Virus record (IMG/VR): IMGVR_UViG_3300030385_002049
Coordinates: 1-50,523 of that record
Reading direction: 5' to 3' (one strand)
Length of the DNA: 50,523 nucleotides
DNA from: a virus
In this document: piece by piece, positions 35,485 through 44,298 of the stretch
Position numbering within the stretch: the stretch's first letter is position 1
Layout: each line of letters begins with the position of its first letter
Program-made: the position numbers and the translations under genes
Notes under the pieces: generated by a model
Database searches by the model: none
Told to the model about the DNA's origin: nothing
What the model saw: the letters and a program-made list of their open reading frames with translations, nothing else

Positions 35485-38400
35485 TATTTGACGTAAAACT
35501 AGCAGAAGATTTAATTGTCAGAGTTGAAGCAGACAATCAAGAAGACGCTGTAATAAAAGCCAGAGAAGAAGTTAACAAACGAAAAGGATCTGAGGCTTAC
35601 GATAAACTTAACTTTGATTACGACAAAGGTTTAAAAAGTATGAAGCTCAGAGGAATTTTAGGTTTGGGTGAAAAAAGAGATCAACGCGGTAGAGAAATAG
35701 AAAAAGAAAACACACTTCTTAATTACGTAGGTACTGAAGGATTTACGTACAACACTAAAGGCGACCTGTCCATCACTCCAGAAGGTCAAAAAAGTTTGAT
35801 AGAACAAGGTCTGTATGATAAAGACGATTATACTGACAAGAACGTAGTGGTAGATGAGACAGGATATTCACATGGGGATTTAGCGGATTTATCAGGATTG
35901 ATTGGTCCTATATTTGGAGCAGTAGCTGCGATGTCTCCTCATTTAAGAGGCGTTAAGTTATTACAAGCCGTACTTGGTTTAAGAGGAGGAAGAATTTTAG
36001 CGGCTGGTACAGGTGCCGCGTTAGGTAAAGGTGGTGAAGAAGCATTTGAAACTCAACAACAAATACAACTACAAGACAGAGAAGAAATACAAGATTTGAT
36101 GTTAAGAGAGTTTAAATTTGCAACTTTAGGTCAAGGAGCAGGAGAACTTATCGGTACAGGATTTGCAGCTTTCTTTGGCAAAAAAGCGCCCACCATTGAT
36201 ATAAGAGATGCGTGGGTCGTTAGTAAAGGCTTTGACATGGATGATGTGATGAGACTCGATCAAAAGTTAGGTAGAATGGCTAAAGAAAAAGACATAGTTA
36301 AAGCAGTAAAAAGAGGAGAAATAGCAGATTTAGATGCTAAAGGTGCCGTCAGTCAACGATTTTTACAAAGAGCCATAGCAGGTAGGATGCAGGGGATTGG
36401 TGAAACCATTGCGGGTAAAACAGGTAGAATACAGGGACTTACAGGATACAATATGGCAGCGCTTGCTAAGTTGCAAGAAAAACTAGTAGCTAAAAGAGCT
36501 GTTGTAAAAGAATTTTCTGAGTTTCAAGGAACAGGAGCGGCTTCTGGTGAATTAAAAATTGCCAGAGATAAATTAAACTCTGCTGAAAAAGATGTTTCTA
36601 ATTATCTTAATAAGCTGATGGAAGATCTTTCTGCTGAAACAGGGAGATTTGGTCCAATTTTAGAGGATATTAGCAGAGCTAAGTTGGGTAAAAGCGTACA
36701 AGACACTATTAGAGAATCTTACAAATCAATGCAAAGTAACTTTAGAGCAGATTACGATGATGCTTTTAGCGCTCTTAGAAATTTAGGAATTGATCCAAAA
36801 GGAGGTTCTGGAACAGCATCTATAGGAATCGGCGCACAATTTACAGCTAAATTAACATCGGATTTAAAAGGAATAGCTAAATACATAGATGATTATTTAG
36901 CAGTAGATAAGCCTCTTTTAAAATACGGCCCAGACGAAGAAGGAGCGCTAAGTCTTATTAAAGGCATCAGTAAAGAAATAAAAGAAGGTGGTGCTTATTC
37001 AGAAGGAGTCAATTTAAGCACGTTAGTTGAAATTCGTTCCTCTCTAATTGAAACACAACTTCTGGCTAGAAATAAAACAAGGGGAGTAGGTAAGTTTTTA
37101 CACGACATTATTACAAAAGTTGATGAACAAATAACCAAAGCGCCAACTAATTTATTAACTTCTGGTAAATATCAAAAACTAAGCACTCCGCAACAAAAAG
37201 TAGTAAAAGATACAGTAACAAGATTAAGAACAATTAACGACCGTTATTTTAACGACATGGTTCCTTTTAACAGAAACATTGTTCAAAAAATTGTTACAGA
37301 TGGAGTAAAAGGAAAACACTCGGATGATGTATACGAACAAATATTATTAACGGCTGACTCTACTGGTATGAGAAACATACTGGATGCAATAACTAGAGGT
37401 GGTTTGCGAGAAGGCATGGTAGGACCGCAAAAAGGATTAGCGATGGCTGAACATCTTAGAGCCGATTTAACCAGAAAATTATTTGCTGATTCTGTTAGAT
37501 CAGCTACCGATCCAATAACGGGAGTGTTTAATCCTACAAGATACGTTAGAGAAATAACTAAATACGACGCTGCATTAAAACCTTTGCTTGGAGAAAATTA
37601 CGGGCAAATGATGGCAACGCTAAATCAATTTAATAAGTACAGTCCTAAATTAAAACCTGAAGAAATAATAAAATTGGTAGATGATATAAGATTAAATCCA
37701 AAAGGAGAGTTTGGTCCAGGATTTAATAAGTTTTTAGAAACATTGGAAACCAAAGCAAAAGCAAGTGACGAATTAATTAGATTTGAACAGGCTAGAATAT
37801 TAACCAACGTAGAAAATGCAACGCCAGAAACTATTGCTCAAGTTGTTTTTAGACCTAACAGCGCAGTCTCAATTAATCAAGTCAGAAATCAAGTTTCTGA
37901 AGAAGCTTTTTTAAACATACAAGACGAAGCTTTAGAACAATTAATTAAAAAAGGCGTAACGCCTAGTGGTGGATCTGAGTTAACTGATATTTTTAAACCT
38001 GGCAATTTTCAAAAAGCATTAGATTCGTACGGAGATGAAACACTAGAGGCGATGTTTGGTAAAGATTTACAACAAGCTTTCAAAGGATTTGCAAGAGCGA
38101 TGGAAGTTACCGTATCAGGAGCAGAAAAAACAGGAGCGGGTTCTATTGTAGCGGGTACACTTGCAGCAGGGTTCTTTAATTTCAATCTTTTGCCAACGGT
38201 TGTAACATTAACCATTTATAAAACATTGTTTGCTAATCCTAGAATAGTAAGTTTATTATCAAGAACCGATAAAACTGCGATGGGCGAAGTATTAGACGCA
38301 GTAGAAAAAGCCATACGTCTGTCAGGATTCTCTGCTATAGGAAAATCAGGTGCTGAAGCATCAGAAGATATAGAAAGAAATATAAGGGATTCTGGAATTT

Positions 38401-38612
38401 TAGAGCAAACAGGTAGTTTTAAAGACCAAACAAAACAAATAATTGACCGAGTAGCTAAACCAATCAGTAGAGGTCTTAATATACCAAAAATTAATCCTTT
38501 TATTCCACCTCCAAGAACAGCAAATATCAGCAGAAGTCTACTAGGTGGATCTATTGCTAACGAAGATATAGCAAACCGTAGACAAAACCAAGGGATAGCT
38601 GGCTTAGTTTAA
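35481..38612 (+). CDS. large internal virion/ejection protein, 1043 residues
   Basis: It starts in an ATGA overlap with the previous gene. After a charged N-terminus, Gly/Ala-rich hydrophobic segments lie at about 138-190 (LIGPIFGAVAAM, GGRILAAGTGAALG) and about 887-925 (AGTLAAGFFNFNLLPTVVT). Between them are long amphipathic helices. The C-terminus (RTANISRSLLGGSIANEDIA, then RRQNQGIAGLV) is a tail I recall from marine phage virion proteins. It is the positional equivalent of the 1884-residue protein of module A and, like it, precedes a minus-strand block; the stop overlaps the convergent nuclease gene by 4 bases. A role in DNA ejection is inferred. Confidence 0.62.
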   Translation: MIFDVKLAEDLIVRVEADNQEDAVIKAREEVNKRKGSEAYDKLNFDYDKGLKSMKLRGILGLGEKRDQRGREIEKENTLLNYVGTEGFTYNTKGDLSITPEGQKSLIEQGLYDKDDYTDKNVVVDETGYSHGDLADLSGLIGPIFGAVAAMSPHLRGVKLLQAVLGLRGGRILAAGTGAALGKGGEEAFETQQQIQLQDREEIQDLMLREFKFATLGQGAGELIGTGFAAFFGKKAPTIDIRDAWVVSKGFDMDDVMRLDQKLGRMAKEKDIVKAVKRGEIADLDAKGAVSQRFLQRAIAGRMQGIGETIAGKTGRIQGLTGYNMAALAKLQEKLVAKRAVVKEFSEFQGTGAASGELKIARDKLNSAEKDVSNYLNKLMEDLSAETGRFGPILEDISRAKLGKSVQDTIRESYKSMQSNFRADYDDAFSALRNLGIDPKGGSGTASIGIGAQFTAKLTSDLKGIAKYIDDYLAVDKPLLKYGPDEEGALSLIKGISKEIKEGGAYSEGVNLSTLVEIRSSLIETQLLARNKTRGVGKFLHDIITKVDEQITKAPTNLLTSGKYQKLSTPQQKVVKDTVTRLRTINDRYFNDMVPFNRNIVQKIVTDGVKGKHSDDVYEQILLTADSTGMRNILDAITRGGLREGMVGPQKGLAMAEHLRADLTRKLFADSVRSATDPITGVFNPTRYVREITKYDAALKPLLGENYGQMMATLNQFNKYSPKLKPEEIIKLVDDIRLNPKGEFGPGFNKFLETLETKAKASDELIRFEQARILTNVENATPETIAQVVFRPNSAVSINQVRNQVSEEAFLNIQDEALEQLIKKGVTPSGGSELTDIFKPGNFQKALDSYGDETLEAMFGKDLQQAFKGFARAMEVTVSGAEKTGAGSIVAGTLAAGFFNFNLLPTVVTLTIYKTLFANPRIVSLLSRTDKTAMGEVLDAVEKAIRLSGFSAIGKSGAEASEDIERNIRDSGILEQTGSFKDQTKQIIDRVAKPISRGLNIPKINPFIPPPRTANISRSLLGGSIANEDIANRRQNQGIAGLV

Positions 38613-39076
38613 GTCAGTCCTAATTCTTCCCGATCAAATCCTAACGCGTGTTCTGACAGACACACCAATTCTTCTTTACTTAAATGTATGTACGGCTCTG
38701 AATCCTCTGGCAGTTGCGGTTCAGCTATCGTACCGAAACGCACGTCGTAGACTTTATCTTTGTTCCAAGTGTGTGAATACACGCTGTCCGTCATCGCAAA
38801 CACTAAAACAAATGGTTGATTGGTGGCTAAAGATAGAGCGGCTCCCATACGTAATTTAGACGCGCTCAGTAATAAAGTATCGTACTTATCAATACCAAAA
38901 CTACGACACTTAACTTCTAGCCAGAACGAAGACTCTTTACTTTCACACCAATAATCTAAGCCGTAACTAACGGGTAACTTATGACATCTTACGCCCCAAA
39001 GTCCTTCTATAAATCCAGCGACACGCTCTTCGCGCTTTTGATCGCTGATCGTTTCCATCTTCGGTTTTGTTTCCAT
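38609..39076 (-). CDS. PD-(D/E)XK nuclease-like protein
   Basis: A 155-residue protein. The start is set at ATG 39076 because AAGGAG lies 7 bases upstream; a longer frame to 39124 lacks this support. VSYGLDYWCESKESSFWLEVK shows the nuclease core as Asp41 and Glu54-x-Lys56, on predicted strands. The rest does not match a family I can name; VRR-NUC or Holliday-junction resolvase-like enzymes are candidates. It is the terminal gene of the second minus-strand replication block. Confidence 0.6.
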   Translation of the reverse strand: METKPKMETISDQKREERVAGFIEGLWGVRCHKLPVSYGLDYWCESKESSFWLEVKCRSFGIDKYDTLLLSASKLRMGAALSLATNQPFVLVFAMTDSVYSHTWNKDKVYDVRFGTIAEPQLPEDSEPYIHLSKEELVCLSEHALGFDREELGLT

Positions 39077-39227
39077 AAATAACTCCTTCATATATGTATT
39101 CAATTGAACGATGTAATATAACAAAAGGCATTATTAATAGGCTTATCAATAATACTGTTGTTATTAAAAATAGATAAAACCAAAGCGTAGCCATTTCATA
39201 TATCATTTCTTTTATTTCTTTAGTCAT
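38979..39227 (-). CDS. small membrane protein
   Basis: An 82-residue frame beginning MTKEIKEMIYEMATLW, overlapping the primase-helicase stop by 8 bases in the usual phage manner. A strong hydrophobic segment at about residues 13-40 (FYLFLITTVLLISLLIMPFV) predicts one or two membrane spans. The last 35 residues are basic and lie in a different frame over the 5' end of the nuclease gene, an overlap of 98 bases that is long for this genome. The membrane part is probably real; the C-terminal part may be less constrained. Confidence 0.45.
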   Translation of the reverse strand: MTKEIKEMIYEMATLWFYLFLITTVLLISLLIMPFVILHRSIEYIYEGVIYGNKTEDGNDQRSKARRACRWIYRRTLGRKMS

Positions 39228-41340
39228 CGAAAAAATTTGGATCTATAGCAACTATTCGTTTCATAGGGCGTCCCGTTGCTTTTACTCGTACATCTTTCTC
39301 TTGAATTTCTCCCGCGTTCATTAAACGAGTAATAATTTCTTTGATTTCAAAAGACTTCATTGATCTAAATAACTCGCGTCGGTCTATATCGCGACGACTG
39401 ATACCTATTTCTCCTTGCGTTCTGATAAAACTAAGCACTTGCTTGATACGGCTTTCCATTTCAGAACCCGCTACTTTATCTTCACACGTGGCTACCATTA
39501 TCTGATCGTAGTAGTAAACATAGTTTATCGCCCATTGCGTAATATCACCTGTAATTGTTTTAGCGTGTGGATTCTGCGCTATTTGACATATTAAAGCTAA
39601 TCGCATCGCTTTTTCTCTGGTTCTTGACAACAATACTTCTAAGCCGTCTTTCTCTAGTTTATTTTGTTGGTCCACTAACTCGTAGGCTAGTTTATTAAGT
39701 ATCTCTTTAGAATCGTCGTCAAATTTTACCACTCTTTGTTTAAAATCTACCTCTGAATTATCACGCGCTATTTGTTCCATTTCATTTTTAGTTTCTCTAA
39801 CCTTACGCACCCATTCTAAAACAGCGTGGGACGGTTCTGTAAATGGCACCATACGACTAACGGTTCTAGGTAATTTAGATTCCACTACAATAAAACGATT
39901 TAAAAAACCATCCACAATACGTCCTGTTGATAAAGCACCGTAAAAATTTCTAGGAACGGACATACCGACTAAGGTAATTGCAGGTTTAATTGTTGAGCGA
40001 TCCAGAGCTTCTTGTTGCTGTTTTGTTGTTAAAGTCATCATAGAGTAGTTGTCTGGTCTAATCGTTCCATGACAACGCCCCCACGTCTCCATAAGGACTT
40101 GTATAGCGTCTTCTTTATTAGAATTAGATGCCTTAGATATGCTTTCTAATCGTTTACCAAATTCATCCATTACGGTTATATGTGTGGGTTTATGCCTTAA
40201 TAAACTGTAAACCGCGCCGCTTGATGTGTAGCCGTCTCCTGCCATTATTTCAGCGTGTCCAGCTCCATCCAATACAGCTTCCATAACCGTCTTAATATTT
40301 TCTTTTCCTTGTCCCGATTTAGCGATACACATAAAAAACATCGAACTAAAATTATTCATATCGGTTTTATACATCCTACCCAAAGCAACAGAACCAATTG
40401 CTAAAGCCGTTTGCATAGACAGCGCAGGTTGTTGTATTTGCGCTACCTCTTCCGAGTATTCAAAAATATTTTTTAAAATACCTGGAGGATTGTATAAATC
40501 AATTGGTTCCTTCACGTTGTATTTTCTTTGTATGAAAGCGGGAGCCTGTTGGTTCTTTCTTTCGTGAGTCTTTAATATAGAGTTAACTGTAGTGGAAATT
40601 TCTGATTTTGGTAAGGGCGGCTTATTTTGTTGATTCCAAGATTGAACAAAAAACTCAACCATTTCTATACTGACATTCTTTGCTATTAAGTTTCCTGCCA
40701 ATCGAGCGGCGTTGTCGTTACGACTTCCCGCACTTACTCCCTCCATTGAAAATGGCGAAGTAATAGCATTGCCATTTAACTTTTCAGCACCCGTAATCAT
40801 TACCCAATGTTCTTTGGTAAGATTTGGTAAATCACTGGTATCGTGCCAATCCCATCCATCTATAAACTTAGGTTCGTAAATAGCGCCTGTAGCGTGAATG
40901 TTATAAGGCGCAATAATCAAACCACCCGAGCCTCTTATATCAATTAGTTTAGCGGGATCTGATGTCTCTGTTCGACGTGCTACGTAAGTAGTGTAGTTTT
41001 CTGGATTGTTGTAATAGTAGTGCATACCCTTGCCCGTTATTACTTTGCAAGGAGTATTGGGTAAATTCTTTTCTGCCCATATACACGCTTCGGGAGTATC
41101 CGCGTCCACCACTATAAATTTACCGCAGATTAAAGCGACCACTAAATCGTCGCGGTCTTTAAACCACCGTGTTATTTCTTCTGTTGTCGGTTGTCGCTCT
41201 TTAAACTGTTGCCAGCTCCCCAGTTCTTTTGGTGGGACTTTATTATGTCTTAATAGAGGTACAGGACTGTAACCACTTTCTGCATAAGCAAGAGCAAGCT
41301 CCAACGCAGAATCCTGCGCGGTTGCTTTGACGTTTAACAC
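39220..41340 (-). CDS. bifunctional prim-pol / helicase (AEP primase fused to DUF3987-like ATPase)
   Basis: A 706-residue protein. The N-terminal third is a prim-pol domain (PF09250 type): LAYAESGYSPVPLL, IVVDADT with Asp79-x-Asp81, ITGKGMHYYY with His107, and KLIDIRGSGGLIIAP. After a linker with EYSEEVAQIQQPALSM, a DUF3987-like ATPase/helicase region has the P-loop AKSGQGKEN at about 335-343 and HITVMDEFGK as Walker B. A C-terminal winged-helix-like segment (ISRRDIDRRELFRS) ends the protein. It should prime and unwind DNA for replication. It is a second primase besides that at 17362-18951. It shares one base with the regulator gene upstream. Confidence 0.82.
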   Translation of the reverse strand: MLNVKATAQDSALELALAYAESGYSPVPLLRHNKVPPKELGSWQQFKERQPTTEEITRWFKDRDDLVVALICGKFIVVDADTPEACIWAEKNLPNTPCKVITGKGMHYYYNNPENYTTYVARRTETSDPAKLIDIRGSGGLIIAPYNIHATGAIYEPKFIDGWDWHDTSDLPNLTKEHWVMITGAEKLNGNAITSPFSMEGVSAGSRNDNAARLAGNLIAKNVSIEMVEFFVQSWNQQNKPPLPKSEISTTVNSILKTHERKNQQAPAFIQRKYNVKEPIDLYNPPGILKNIFEYSEEVAQIQQPALSMQTALAIGSVALGRMYKTDMNNFSSMFFMCIAKSGQGKENIKTVMEAVLDGAGHAEIMAGDGYTSSGAVYSLLRHKPTHITVMDEFGKRLESISKASNSNKEDAIQVLMETWGRCHGTIRPDNYSMMTLTTKQQQEALDRSTIKPAITLVGMSVPRNFYGALSTGRIVDGFLNRFIVVESKLPRTVSRMVPFTEPSHAVLEWVRKVRETKNEMEQIARDNSEVDFKQRVVKFDDDSKEILNKLAYELVDQQNKLEKDGLEVLLSRTREKAMRLALICQIAQNPHAKTITGDITQWAINYVYYYDQIMVATCEDKVAGSEMESRIKQVLSFIRTQGEIGISRRDIDRRELFRSMKSFEIKEIITRLMNAGEIQEKDVRVKATGRPMKRIVAIDPNFFDD

Positions 41341-41684
41341 TAATCAACCGTTTCATTTGTCTCGTCTATAGAGCCAAAGATTGATTCAAAATCTAATTTA
41401 CCGTCGGAGGCCCTAATAATCTTTTTAGCTTGTTCAATTGAAGGTTGTCTCAAACCATATCTCCAGGCTTTAGTTGATGCAGATGAACAATCAAATAGTT
41501 CTGCTGCGGGTACAATGCCTATAAATTCAATATATTTTTTTAGTGTTATTCGTGCCACTTCGCGCTCCTTATATTCTGGCTTTAAACCTTCTCGATGTAA
41601 GTCTATAAGATTTTGTTCGCCAAGTTGTTGTTGTCGGTACAGATAATTAATCTTCCATTGGTTCTTGTGTTTTGCTTTGTTCAT
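41340..41684 (-). CDS. HTH transcriptional regulator (Cro/CI-like)
   Basis: A 114-residue protein with a helix-turn-helix-like region near residues 56-85 (AAELFDCSSASTKAWRYGL, then RQPSIEQA), the pattern of Cro/CI-type or lambda-repressor-like domains with the GxRxPS sequence after the recognition helix. It is the first gene of the minus block and faces a divergent promoter region that has a perfect 13-base inverted repeat (41697-41740), which could be its operator. It probably controls both its own operon and the Sak4/DUF669 pair. Confidence 0.68.
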   Translation of the reverse strand: MNKAKHKNQWKINYLYRQQQLGEQNLIDLHREGLKPEYKEREVARITLKKYIEFIGIVPAAELFDCSSASTKAWRYGLRQPSIEQAKKIIRASDGKLDFESIFGSIDETNETVD

Positions 41685-41696
41685 GTGTACTATATG

Positions 41697-41740
41697 TTTA
41701 ATTAAGTTTTATACGGATTGTAGTTTGAAACTTAATTAAA
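41697..41740. promoter_or_regulatory. 13-base perfect inverted repeat in divergent promoter region (candidate operator)
   Basis: TTTAATTAAGTTT (41697-41709) and its reverse complement AAACTTAATTAAA (41728-41740) flank an 18-base spacer in the 91-base gap between the HTH gene and the Sak4-like gene. Arm centres are 31 bases apart, about three helical turns, as expected for two dimers bound on one face. TATAAT at 41750-41755 may be a rightward -10 box; the -35 box is not clear. Confidence 0.65.
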
Positions 41741-41775
41741 AGCAACTTTTATAATTTTTTGGAGAAAGTAATATT

Positions 41776-42489
41776 ATGAACGATAAAATTTTAAATCGTA
41801 TAAAAAGTCCCAACGAGTTAGTAGAACAACAAGGCGCGAAGCTGTTGGTCTACGGCGAGAGTGGGGTCGGAAAAACTACCCTCTGTCAAACGGCTCCTGG
41901 TAAAACATTGGTCGTTAGTATGGAAAGTGGTTTATTGTCTATTAAAGACGCAACGAACTTAACGGCTATTGAAGTTAAGGAAGCGTCAGAGATAGAAGAG
42001 ATTGCTCAACTCTTAGAAAATGGGACCTTAGACTATGATACTGTCTGCTTAGATAGTGTTACTGAAATGTCTGAGATTTTGTTGTCTGATGAGAAAGCAA
42101 AAAGTAAAGATCCAAGACGAGCATACGGCGAGGTCATCGAAGTGATGATTAAGACGATGCGTCGTTTTAGAGATCTGCCGTTGCATGTGGTATTCATCGC
42201 CAAACAAAGTAGGGAACGCGATGAATCTACGGGCATGTTTCATTATCAACCGATGATGGTCGGACAAAAACTACCAACTCAGATACCGTACTTCTTTGAC
42301 GAGGTATTGGTACTCAGAACCTTCGAGGATGAAAATAAAGAAGGTAAAACCGTAACCTCTCGTTGGTTACAAACGAGACTTGGGCAAAATTATATTGCCA
42401 AAGATCGAAGCGGTAAGTTAGAAGAGTTTGAAGAAACTAATTTAACTGCCATTATTAATAAACTTGGATTTGCGGGAGGTGCAAAATGA
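41776..42489 (+). CDS. Sak4-like RecA-fold ATPase (AAA_24 phage nucleotide-binding protein)
   Basis: A 237-residue protein with ribosome site GGAGAAAG. Walker A is GESGVGKTT at residues 27-35, a Walker B-like strand is DTVCLDSVTE near 88-97, and VVFIAKQSRERD resembles a motif III/sensor strand. It matches the short RecA-like single-strand annealing/recombination ATPases of phages (Sak4, PF13479). It should bind ssDNA and promote annealing or strand exchange together with the DUF669 protein encoded next, which overlaps by 4 bases (ATGA). Confidence 0.85.
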   Translation: MNDKILNRIKSPNELVEQQGAKLLVYGESGVGKTTLCQTAPGKTLVVSMESGLLSIKDATNLTAIEVKEASEIEEIAQLLENGTLDYDTVCLDSVTEMSEILLSDEKAKSKDPRRAYGEVIEVMIKTMRRFRDLPLHVVFIAKQSRERDESTGMFHYQPMMVGQKLPTQIPYFFDEVLVLRTFEDENKEGKTVTSRWLQTRLGQNYIAKDRSGKLEEFEETNLTAIINKLGFAGGAK

Positions 42490-42995
42490 GTGATTTTGAA
42501 GGATTTGAATTTAATGTAGACGATGCGGGTAGTGACAATACCGCGATTCCTAAAGGCGACTACCCTTGTGTGGTAACAACGTGTGAGAAAAAGAAATCTC
42601 AAGCGGGTAACGACATGATATGGCTAGAGCTGGAAGTAACGGGCGATAAATACGCGGGTTGGAATTTGCGTAAACCATTTATGTTATGGGCGGAAAACCA
42701 AGAGCATTTAGGTTACGCAAAAGCGGATTGGGCTAGATTATGTAAAGCAACAGGCTTTGGTAACGACAATCCACCTAAAAACGCACACGATCTACACGGT
42801 AAAGCGTTTATTGTTTCGGTAGCAATAGAAGAAGCGGAAGCTGATTCTGATTACGGCGACAGCAATAAGATCGTTGGTTTTAAACCACTAGAAAAGAAAT
42901 CAGCTCCGAAAGCTGCCGATCTTCCTCCTAGTATGGTAGAATCAAAAGAGTCTTCCCAAAGTGAAAAGGCTGCCACCAATAAGCCTTCACTTTAA
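42486..42995 (+). CDS. DUF669 protein, putative ssDNA-associated partner of Sak4
   Basis: A 169-residue protein with IPKGDYPCVVTTCE, GNDMIWLELEVTGDKYAGW and KADWARLCKATGF, the DUF669 (PF05037) pattern. These proteins accompany Sak4 or other phage recombinases and are thought to bind ssDNA. The C-terminal 35 residues are Ser/Lys/Glu-rich and probably disordered. The gene overlaps the ATPase by 4 bases and is followed by the terminator at 43009-43052. Confidence 0.8.
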   Translation: MSDFEGFEFNVDDAGSDNTAIPKGDYPCVVTTCEKKKSQAGNDMIWLELEVTGDKYAGWNLRKPFMLWAENQEHLGYAKADWARLCKATGFGNDNPPKNAHDLHGKAFIVSVAIEEAEADSDYGDSNKIVGFKPLEKKSAPKAADLPPSMVESKESSQSEKAATNKPSL

Positions 42996-43008
42996 CCACG
43001 TCGGCTAC

Positions 43009-43052
43009 GCTAGGGGTCGCTAAGAGCAAACGCTCAACCTAGCATCTTTTTA
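43009..43052 (+). terminator. rho-independent terminator after the Sak4/DUF669 operon
   Basis: GCTAGG (43009-43014) pairs with CCTAGC (43038-43043), and inside it GAGC (43024-43027) pairs with GCTC (43032-43035). The structure is followed by ATCTTTTTATTT. It lies between the plus-strand operon and the convergent minus-strand genes. Confidence 0.75.
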
Positions 43053-43460
43053 TTTAGAGTACAGCTTCCAATTGGTCGCTAAGACCGACAAGAAATCATC
43101 CATAGATAATACGGCTACCTTAGAGTGGTCCTGTTCCCAATCCAAGTTGATAGCCGATAGAGGAACGCAAACCCGAATAGGTCTGCGATTAAATTTGTAT
43201 ATCAACGCAGGTATTTTACCGTCACTTGATTTGCACACTTGATTCCACCAGGCAGGCTTTAACAAATCTCCTTCCTTATAGAATTTACATTCTATTGCAA
43301 AGTACGGCATGTCCAGATCGCACTGATCTTTCTGTTGGTATTGATCCAGATTGCGTTTGGTCTGGTAATCAATACCTTCTTCAATAAAGAACTCATTTAA
43401 GATCTTAGCTATATCACGCTCAAACGCGGCGCCTTTGTTTCTGGAATTAATCTTCGGCAT
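43050..43460 (-). CDS. Holliday junction resolvase-like nuclease (Hjc type)
   Basis: A 136-residue protein. NKGAAFERDIAKIL (Glu14), CDLDMPYFAIECKF with Asp48/Asp50 and Glu57-x-Lys59, and PALIYKFNRRPIRVCVP follow the archaeal Hjc/phage resolvase arrangement of PD-(D/E)XK enzymes. It would cut four-way junctions or branched DNA before packaging. It overlaps the RecE-like gene upstream by 14 bases and ends against the terminator of the convergent operon. Confidence 0.72.
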   Translation of the reverse strand: MPKINSRNKGAAFERDIAKILNEFFIEEGIDYQTKRNLDQYQQKDQCDLDMPYFAIECKFYKEGDLLKPAWWNQVCKSSDGKIPALIYKFNRRPIRVCVPLSAINLDWEQDHSKVAVLSMDDFLSVLATNWKLYSK

Positions 43461-44289
43461 CCAGCTCCAACGTTACAATATTCGGACTGTTATGAATGGT
43501 AGGCTTGGTTCCTTTAAGATACTTCTTATAAGACTCTAGGCTTTCGGACATTTCTATCCAGGCTTCGTCCATGTGTTTGTCCGTTATCTTAAAGACCTTA
43601 CTGGCGTACGGTTCTTTCTTTTCTTGCGCGACGAATACAAACTCTTTGACTCGATAGCCTGCAGCTTCCAATCCTCTCCTGTACCAAGCCGCCTGTTGAT
43701 CGTAGCCGTACTTCAATACGGAATCCAAAAACGATGAAGGACTGCAACTGAACGTGGTCTTGTAATCCACCGCTACAATCTCAAAATCCTGGTGTGGTCC
43801 TTGCGGACTACATATAACATCTGGTCGGCATTTGCAAAGCACGTTGCCCTCATACCAATAAAAAGAGGCTTCCGCTATTTTGTTCTTGCCGTTTAAATAC
43901 ATATCGGCTTCTGGAATGAGGTTGGACGCCATACCTTCTATAGCTAAGTAATCTTTTTCGTTAATAGATACCAAACCACGCTCTATAAAGTCTTGTTTTA
44001 AATCTTTATTGACTTTGGTATAGGGAGATCCAACGATCACGCCTACGTTGTCGTTAAAAACGGCTTCGCCTTCTACTACCATGTAGTGTGATGCCGTCCC
44101 AAAATTCATCGCGGGTGTCGTTTCTTGTTCTACTTCGATTGCGTGAACTTGACTGTCTGCAAACTGACGTATAAAACTGGAACTGATGCCTACGTCTGAG
44201 TGATACACGTCGTTTGGTATCTCGCGTACGATAATCGCGTCGCCCTTTTCTATAGGATTGTATTCTTCTAATTCAGATATTGTTTTCAT
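43447..44289 (-). CDS. RecE/exonuclease VIII-like nuclease (PDDEXK)
   Basis: A 280-residue protein with an N-terminal YHSDVGISSSFIRQFADS, AMNFGTASHYMV containing the conserved His, CRPDVI, then AVDYKTT (Asp-x-Lys) and YDQQAAWYRRG. These are the motifs of RecE-type exonucleases used with annealing proteins for recombination. It would resect double-strand ends to produce the single strands on which the Sak4-like ATPase acts. The ribosome site AGGAGAAAACT precedes the start. Confidence 0.85.
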   Translation of the reverse strand: MKTISELEEYNPIEKGDAIIVREIPNDVYHSDVGISSSFIRQFADSQVHAIEVEQETTPAMNFGTASHYMVVEGEAVFNDNVGVIVGSPYTKVNKDLKQDFIERGLVSINEKDYLAIEGMASNLIPEADMYLNGKNKIAEASFYWYEGNVLCKCRPDVICSPQGPHQDFEIVAVDYKTTFSCSPSSFLDSVLKYGYDQQAAWYRRGLEAAGYRVKEFVFVAQEKKEPYASKVFKITDKHMDEAWIEMSESLESYKKYLKGTKPTIHNSPNIVTLELDAED

Positions 44290-44298
44290 AGTTTTCTC

